From Cryoendolithus antarcticus (lineage: Eukaryota > Ascomycota > Dothideomycetes > Cladosporiales > Cladosporiaceae), in NCBI GenBank assembly GCA_002077065.1, contig NAJO01000137.1, forward strand, positions 1-14,195: 14,195 nt of DNA, written 5' to 3'. Below, one piece after another: positions 8,566-14,195 of this stretch. How positions within the stretch are numbered: position 1 is the first letter of the stretch; each line of letters starts with the position of its first letter. The notes under the pieces are model-generated. The model made no database searches. It was not told the DNA's origin and saw only the letters and a list, made by a program, of their open reading frames with translations. The position numbers were made by a program, and so were the translations under genes.

Positions 8566-9021
8566 ACGTAGAACCAAAAAGTCGTTGGGTAATTAGGCTG
8601 CGATGGAGCATGGTAGGTCACGATGCATCTTGCGAACGACTCGCAGGGGAAAGCTGATTGTTTCGTAATAGAGGGTGATAGAAAGTTGGTCTTTACTGTC
8701 CATTGACGGTCGCTGCGTTGTTATACACTGGATTTTGACATTCTTTACAGTAAACATGTTGACAGCTTTGTCCGAGCTGCGTGTTCAAGGAGTGGCCTGC
8801 TTCGGCGGCACGTTGGACCAATACTTCTCGGACTTTTGCTTTTTCACACCAGCATAGCTGCTTCCACTCAGGTTACGCATGGCGTATTATCACACGTATT
8901 GTAGTGAAGAAGAGGTCTTGTGAAACTCCAAAGCGCCTTAGTCACCGTGATGCTGGATATGTTGTGCGTGCAACACTAGATTGTTCGTGGTTGTTATGTA
9001 AGATCTTGTTGACAGTCTAAC
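8566..9021. other. Spacer with no clear gene
   Basis: 3' flank of the secreted protein gene and downstream flank of the DUF3723 relic. Short plus-strand open frames at 8675-8857 and 8781-9020 show no domain, signal peptide or conserved-looking motif, so they are not called. Confidence 0.5.
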
Positions 9022-11262
9022 TTACTGGAGAGGTCGTTGTCGATTTCGTAAGCTGAACCTAGACAGCGCTTTATCGAGGACATCCCCGGGCGAGATGTGC
9101 CTCTTGAAGTCGCCGGCATCATCAGAGGGCGACCTCCAGATCATGCAAGAGTCTTGCCAAATCAGAATTATATCTAACGACGGTGTTTCAGGTACGATTA
9201 CTTGCACGTTGCCTCCAACGCACAGTTCGTACTTCTCTGCTGCCAATCGTCGCAATACATCGTAGGCAGGCCCGGCTACCTGAATAGGTAGAAAATATCT
9301 CATGTATAACAGGAAGACCATGCGGCGATTTACAGCAGTCTCGTATGGCTATGGCGTCTGATCCTGAACTCGCAACAACATTCGAGTAGTCACCAAAAGT
9401 GTTAGACGCAGTGAGGGCAGCTGTTCGAGTATTAGCTAGAGCATTGGGTGTATAATCTGATTGACACAGGCTGCAACCTACTGCAAATATCGACGAAAGC
9501 ACTTTGCTCAGGTTGGTCATCTCTCGTGGGTTGCTCCGACAGCTCGTATTCGTCGATAACAATTTCCAGCTTTGACCGTAAATCAACGTTTTGCAAGATC
9601 AATTGATCTCGTCTGCTGACAAGGTCCTCGATCTTACTCGATGCGTTGCTAAGCCGCTCATTCACATCCGCCGCTAACTCCTTCAGCCTTGTATGGTCGT
9701 CCGCAAGTAATTGATACCTGGATGCAGCAGCTCCAAGCTCGGAATGGTACTGACGCGAAAGCTGCATTCCCTCCGTGGTCGCATTGTTCAGTTGCCGAGT
9801 GAGTTCCGTATTCTCGCTTGTCGTCATGCGAAGGCGGACCGCCAGCTTTTCAAGCTCGAAGTGATGTTGGTCTACTTAGGCGCCGTGCACCTGAAGTCGG
9901 CCGATCTCTGCGGTCACCGTTCGTATTCTCGATGCCTGAACCTCGAGTCTGGATTTTCCTGATCACGCGCTGCTTTTGCTGCGGTATATCCATGGTCAAG
10001 CTTCTCCCTAGCCTATGACATCTCACGCGGCGACGTGAAAGTCTCCTCGTGCTGTAGTCTGATACTGTCCAATGGTCGCTTTATGCTTGCAAGCTCAGCA
10101 CGCAGATCTCTCACCAGCGTCGCTTCCGTGGCGAGGTCTTCGATGTCCATGGCCTCGGCGTGTCGTAGAGGTGCATCGAAAGGAACATACGTCGTCTACG
10201 CTGGGTCAGTGACGACAATTCAAACGCGTTGGACTGGAACAGACTGCATACCAAACTGATGCCTAGAAACGTTCGTGCCATAGCCCTAGCGAAAGAAGGA
10301 GGAGATGTGAACAGATTGAAGTTGAGGGACCGCATAGATCTGGGGCAAGAATAGGGAAGGGCTGTCGAGATGGTGGTCGTCCTCGTAGGGACGACCGCAA
10401 TGCTGAAGTAAGCTGAGATTCTGCTCACATGCGAAGTCGGGCGTGACAAGCATATCACGGGCCTGTCCCAGAGATCGAATCAAGTCAGCAACCTTGAGCA
10501 TGACGGTCGGATGCGCCTCTGTCCGATACCCATGCTGTTGAAACGATTGCTGCATGGCCTCTTTTTTACGGTCATGCTACGTAACTGATCGAGCTCATCC
10601 GTCCGGAACCCGCACAGCCAAGCGATCTACCCGAGTTCCCGCCAAATGATCGGACTCGGCTCGACTGCCATAGGTTTGTCTTTCTTTCGCTCTTTGCGTG
10701 CAGTGGTGTTTGTCATTCGGGGAAAATTTCGTAATGCAAAGAGCCATAGCTGCTGGTACTTCAAGGTGAATTCCTCAAACTCCGCTGCACGGTGGCTGCG
10801 CATATTGCCCTGCGCGTAATCGACAGCGAACTCGAAATCTGTGCTCGGGAAGTAATGTCTTTTCAGTCCCAGTTGTATCGACAAGCCGTTGCGAGCGTTG
10901 GTAGTGCTACTTGGTAACAACGAGCGCATAAACCTCGCACAGGGCTCTAGGTACTTGATGTCCTCAAAGAAGGTGAAGAAGTTCGGGATAGCAGTTCCTA
11001 CTCCTTTGATATTTGGAAGCACAGTATTGCGCACGGTGTCGCGGGACAAATCTGGGAAAAAGCAGCTATCATTAACGAGACGTTTAATCTGCTGGGCATC
11101 GGGGGAAGACCAGCGTGGCGCCAGAGTGTGCATGTTCTTGACGGTTGCAAGATAGACTGAGCTCTCATCGATGCCCTGCGTGATAGCTGACCACACCAGC
11201 TGCACATGTGTGAGGCAATTCAGCAATTCCTGGCATGTATTAACGCCGACATTGGTATATCA
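9022..11262 (-). pseudogene. DUF3723-family protein, truncated and degraded
   Basis: The core is the minus-strand frame 11226-10627, with a block I recognise as DUF3723-like: HVQLVWSAITQGI, then NFFTFFEDIKYLEPCARFM and KYQQLWLFALRNFPRM followed by PSPIIWRELG. A TAG at 10629-10627 interrupts it, yet the same frame continues (AWLCGFRTDELDQL); a shift in an A6 run (10562-10567) leads to the next frame, whose CGRPYEDDHHLDSPSLFLPQ and VHISSFF match the later part of the family. Further stops follow (10288-10286 TAG, then TGA and TAG), then a coiled-coil stretch (9827-9432, ELTRQLNNATTEG...SKIEDLVSRRDQL) and a C-terminal segment (AYDVLRRLAAEKYEL) ending at 9022. The N-terminal part is gone: upstream of 11262 the frame stops and unrelated ankyrin sequence begins. 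The biochemical function of DUF3723 is unknown; genes of this family are recurrent cargo in Starship transposons. Several stops fit C-to-T change. Confidence 0.7.
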
Positions 11263-11541
11263 ACGCTTCCACCAGGTGCATTACCAAAGGCTGCTGGCGA
11301 AGGACTTGATAAGGTTGTCAGCTGGCTGCTAGATGCTAATGCAGACGTCAATGCCGACGACGGCGCCGCGCTCTGTAGCGCTGCCAGCTGCGGCCGCATG
11401 AGCACAGTCAAGCTCTTGCTCGACCGGGGAGCTGATGTCAAGTATGGGAACGCCATTCGTGTTGCCATCTCATCTGGTCACTCTAGTGTAGCCCAAGCTC
11501 TACTGCAGGCTGCAACGCGGTCAGTGATCGCCCAGCGCTAG
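11206..11541 (+). pseudogene. Ankyrin-repeat fragment
   Basis: From about 11275 the plus frame reads as ankyrin repeats: one unit ending VVSWLLDANADVNADDG, one ending TVKLLLDRGADVKYGN, and a third partial unit ending SVAQALLQAA, then a stop at 11541. The spacing near 30 residues and the LLxxGADVN-type turns are typical of ankyrin repeats, which mediate protein binding; in fungi they often form tails of NLR-like or HET-related proteins. The nominal ATG at 11206 lies in sequence antisense to the DUF3723 relic, so the start is not native and the ORF is chimeric. I read this as a repeat-only piece of a larger gene rather than a working protein. Confidence 0.6.
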
Positions 11542-11739
11542 GTAGATGTTGTCTTGCTCGCTAGGACTGTTTGAATCATTTAGCTTAATGTGGTTGTCCT
11601 GTTAGCGTTACAAAATCTTCCTCCCTACCTACAGCGTCCGGATACAACTGCGTGGCACGGGCGCGTCGAACTCCTTTTGCGCTTTTTGATCTCGTCACGT
11701 GAAGTAGCTTCAAGTGCTTCAAACAAACGTTGTAATCGG
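11542..11739. other. Short spacer, possible minus-strand coding remnant
   Basis: On the minus strand from about 11760 to 11625 one frame reads as a charged helical segment (EDQRDDRLQRLFEALEATSR, then DEIKKRKRSS) and ends at TAG. It follows the transposase fragment in a different frame and could be a leftover C-terminal piece of the same element after an internal deletion, or part of another gene. Not assigned. Confidence 0.25.
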
Positions 11740-12175
11740 TCATCCCTCTGGTCTTCTTTGCAGAACAATGGGATCCCGTAGGACCTCTCCGATCACGCTA
11801 AACCAGTGCACGGCCTTATCATAGATATCGAAACGATTCCAGTCTAACGCCCTGCTCTTGCTCGCTTTGAGGACACATGCATGGCGCTTATGGAAGGACT
11901 GTGCCCAATTCTTTCCTGGGGGCTTGTTCGCTCTGTCCGGCAGGGATCGCCTTCGAGCGAGGCTAAATGCAATCGAGCCTACATACTTCAATCGCACGGG
12001 ACGTCCGAGAGCATCCTATTGTATCAAGAACTTTATAAGTGCTTCCTCTCCCGATGGGATGAGGTACTGCTGGCTTCTCGCCTCATCTTTGAGCGACCTT
12101 CGTCCGCGTGCGCGATGTTAGAGGGTAGTGCGAGGGATATCGCCATGATCTGCTAGAGCACGGAATGATGTCGGC
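11740..12175 (-). mobile_element. Fot1/pogo-like transposase fragment (DNA-binding part only)
   Basis: Minus strand, in one frame with two in-frame stops: DIPRTTL, stop (TAA, 12120-12118), HRARGRRSLKDEARSQQYL, then EEALIKFLIQ, stop (TAG, 12018-12016), DALGRPVRLK, ARRRSLPDRANKPPGKNWAQ, SFHKRHACVLKASKSRALDW and DIYDKAVHWFSVIGEVL. This order fits the psq-like helix-turn-helix, the CENP-B/Tc5-type second helix-turn-helix with its G-NW--F-KRH signature, and the linker that precedes the DDE domain in fungal Fot1/pogo transposases. The DDE catalytic domain is absent: the frame ends at 11740 just after the linker. No terminal inverted repeats were found. The element is dead, and both stops are compatible with C-to-T change. 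The 5' limit is approximate. Confidence 0.7.
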
Positions 12176-12928
12176 ACGCTGAGCGGAAGAACCTGTGCTA
12201 GTAACTGACTGGCCCAGTCTAACACAGTTACTTACGTGACAGTGGCAGCGAGATGTGGCCTGCGAGCATGTCCAGTCTAGCACGCGGCTCTGTTAGGCAG
12301 CAGAAAGGGAACCTCGTCACGTGGCGAATAGATGCTTCTAAAATCTTTAGCATGCGCCACAGTCGATCCCGGCGCTAGAAATAGAGTAGTCATTTACTGT
12401 GATCGAGATATAGTGACAGACGTGATTCACAAGACTCGCTTATGCACGCTAGAGCACGTTCAATTCACGCCACATCAGAATACTTGATCCTTCACTGAAC
12501 GGAACTCTCGGGTACATGTCCCTTGTGTCGGGTCCCTTTGAAATTCCGGGGCAACACTCTTTACCACTATGGCTTCTCGCGTGATATTTTCAGAGATAGC
12601 AACACTCCTCGGAACGTGATCTAGCAGGGGTGAAGTTGAAAAGCCATGGTCGGTGGTACGAATATATAATCGACTACTTAATGAACAGACGGTAACTTTC
12701 AGTACTACTCGGCCACTTCATAGAGAAATAGCTAAAGAGCGATGTGTCTTAAGAATAGTTCAATAGACTGACGAGCAAAGGTTTCCGAGGGCTGCATCGT
12801 GGATCTGGCTCGTTACAGAGGGTGGCTCGCCACGTAGGGATGGACGTTAAGTCCGGCTATTTCATTAGGCTAATTCGCAGTTCCGCCTGTTCACATAATC
12901 CTAGGTTCTCCATGTGCGGGCTTTCGCT
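12176..12928. other. Gene-free stretch
   Basis: No protein-like frame on either strand and no structured RNA recognised. No clear repeat relation to other parts of the window was seen. Confidence 0.5.
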
Positions 12929-13085
12929 ATGCAAAGAGCGGTTATGTCGCGTTGAGAGGGAGTCTAAAGAGTAGCTATGTCGCAATAGGAGCGAGTCTAA
13001 AGAGCAGCTATGTCGCATTGCGACAGAGCCTAAAGAGCAGCTTATGTTGCATTAGGAGGGATATCAAGGAGCGGCTCTCTGGTAT
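12929..13085 (+). repeat. 33-bp minisatellite (about 4.5 copies)
   Basis: Units begin near 12929, 12962, 12995 and 13028 at exact 33-base spacing, with a decayed unit from about 13062. The core is gtctaaagagcagctatgtc. The copies are diverged, so the array is old. The unit is 11 codons and one plus-strand frame stays open across all copies (SLKSSYVAIGASLKSSYVAL), from after a TAA at 12871-12873 to a TAA near 13098, but no ATG starts it. Confidence 0.8.
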
Positions 13086-13099
13086 CGAGAACAGATAAG

Positions 13100-13379
13100 T
13101 GACTAAGAGGGCAAATGCCAAAAACACAACGGAGTATTAACGATTCTTGACCCCTCCAAAATGTGGACGTTCAATCTGTTAGCATTGTGAATGACTTTCT
13201 CTAGCACTTGCTACCGCAGGGTGAGTTCTTGACCGTGCTAGGCCGGGTTTGGTCTTAGCGTTGTCATACGCCGATATAGTCTCAAGAACCCAGCTGAGCC
13301 TCGTGTCCCGGGAGAAACCTCGATCATCGTTCGAGCCAATCCTCCCGATATGCCAATTATGTACGTCAACAACAAAGTC
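13100..13379. other. Flank and probable 3' untranslated tail of the LINE
   Basis: This region lies downstream of the LINE reading frame on the minus strand. No poly-A tail or target-site duplication could be recognised, so the 3' end of the element is undefined. A minus-strand frame across 13179-13661 shadows the LINE and its repeat. Confidence 0.4.
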
Positions 13380-14195
13380 GTTGGGTGTTGTGTGCCTTAT
13401 GTGCGCTGTGTGCCTTGTGTGCCCTGTGTGCCTTGTGTGCCTTGAGTACATTGTGTGCCTTGCGTGCTTTGCGTAGACATCTGGGTGTTGAGACGACCTG
13501 TACTTATTACAAAATCGATGCTCATTTGCACTGCCTTCATATTTGGTGTCAAGTCCTTGTTGTCTAGCCGCGTCTTTCCCCCAAGGAGGTACGATAATTT
13601 GCCTTGTCTCGTCTCTGCTAGTTGAAGTAGCTGCTGTCGCTGCGTCTCCCATGGCTTGCATCGTAGGAGAGAGTGCTCTACCGTCTCCTTTTCCTGTTCA
13701 CATGCACATCGGTCTGTCTCTGCTGCGTTCATGCCGTGTAGGTAACCGTTCAACCGGGACATGCCAGTGCAGAGCTGTGCTAGGATGCTTGCCTGTCTAC
13801 GCTTCAAAGAGTTATACAGAAGGCAGGTATGGGGTCCTGGCAGACCTGTCTCTATGCGGCGGAGGTGCTGGCCAGTATTGGTGTCTAGTCCGCACGGTTC
13901 CATCTTCCTCCTCTGCGCATTCATCAAAGTTGACTTAGCCGTTTTCCGCTGCACCTGAGGTACACAGTCCTTCTTGTAGCCTTTTGAGCCGCTACTTTTG
14001 CCTTCTGTCTAAGCTCAAAACCTTGGCTATGTGGCGTCCAGTGCAGGCTGACCACATTTCCTCGTCCCCTTAGGTACTTCACTTCCTGGCAGATCTGCAT
14101 GATGGTCGATTGGCCAGACTGATGTTTTGGTTTGCTGATTGCTTGGAGTGCGCCTTGGTCACTAGAAAGGACATGAATCTGCCGCCTCTGCGGAC
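13380..14195 (-). mobile_element. 3' end of a Tad-like LINE (non-LTR retrotransposon), partial
   Basis: Minus strand, entering from the right window edge. About 14185-13940 reads as an RNase H remnant (QIHVLSSDQGALQAISKPKH, then GNVVSLHWTPHSQGFELRQK) ending at a stop. A frame change near 13955 gives the C-terminal part: GLPGPHTCLLYNSLKRRQAS, ILAQLCTGMSRLNGYLHGMN, and a Cys/His motif CACEQEKETVEHSLLRC (C-x-C-x8-H-x4-C) of the type found at the C-terminus of fungal LINE proteins. The frame ends at 13397 after a Thr-Gln-Gly repeat tail. Reverse transcriptase and endonuclease would lie outside the window. The RNase H active-site region is degenerate (WTPHSQGFEL instead of a clear His-Asp ending), and the frameshift means the copy is inactive. 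The Tad1 clade is my best match but was not verified. Confidence 0.7.
13387..13474 (-). repeat. 9-bp repeat coding Thr-Gln-Gly in the LINE tail
   Basis: About nine or ten imperfect copies of a 9-base unit (plus strand ccttgtgtg). On the minus strand each copy codes three residues, giving STQGTQCTQGTQGTQG at the end of the LINE protein. It keeps the frame, so length can vary without frameshift. It may mark the 3' region used for target-primed reverse transcription, but that is inference. Confidence 0.75.

Noticed and set aside
8251..8577. Minus-strand 108-codon ORF with long Leu/Val runs
   Set aside because: It is antisense to the small secreted protein; the hydrophobic runs are the complement of its Lys codons.
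11881..12156. Plus-strand 91-codon ORF
   Set aside because: Antisense of the transposase fragment, whose helix-turn-helix signature is readable on the minus strand.
13179..13661. Minus-strand 160-codon ORF with an Arg-His-Thr repeat
   Set aside because: It is the LINE tail and its 9-bp repeat read in a shifted frame; the overlapping frame with the Cys/His motif is the real one.
13543..13938. Plus-strand 131-codon ORF
   Set aside because: Antisense shadow of the LINE C-terminal coding region.

Overview
The window looks like accessory, repeat-rich DNA of a filamentous ascomycete, most likely a Dothideomycete, though that placement is inference. The signs are a short GT-AG intron with a fungal branch-point motif, a secreted Ser/Thr-rich wall-type protein, a DUF3723-family relic, a Fot1/pogo-type transposase relic, a Tad-like LINE tail, and a stretch with the dinucleotide bias of repeat-induced point mutation (RIP). 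Only two genes look intact: a two-repeat Myb/SANT protein (3528-4804, one intron) and a small secreted protein of effector type (8236-8565). Most of the rest is decayed or truncated.

Layout. 1-557 (minus): 5' part of a secreted Cys-rich protein with a Ser/Thr-rich tail built on 51-bp tandem repeats; its signal peptide and mature part are in different frames. 558-1685: no gene seen. 1686-2217: a weak Cys-containing relic. 2272-2745: an unconvincing ORF. 2686-3322 and 5881-6480: the two arms of a roughly 600-bp inverted repeat, each holding the same decayed reading frame and pointing inward. Between the arms lie the Myb gene and, on the minus strand, an 84-codon N-terminal fragment of an uncharacterised protein (5307-5561). 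6481-8235: gene-free, TpA/CTAG-rich DNA that looks RIP-mutated. 8236-8565: the small secreted protein. 9022-11262 (minus): a DUF3723-family pseudogene with a coiled-coil C-terminal half. 11206-11541: an ankyrin-repeat fragment fused head-to-head to the truncated DUF3723 end. 11740-12175 (minus): the N-terminal DNA-binding part of a Fot1/pogo-like transposase without its catalytic domain. 12929-13085: a 33-bp minisatellite. 13380-14195 (minus): the 3' end of a Tad-like LINE, with RNase H remnants, a Cys/His motif and a 9-bp repeat tail.

No operon logic applies. The main question is whether these pieces share a history. DUF3723 genes are known recurrent cargo of Starship giant transposons, and an intact candidate effector beside RIP-like DNA fits the 'two-speed genome' pattern of plant-associated fungi. 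No DUF3435 captain recombinase is present, so a Starship origin is only a hypothesis. The most unusual structure is the inverted repeat framing an intact Myb/SANT gene, which could be a long-TIR or foldback element or an inverted segmental duplication.
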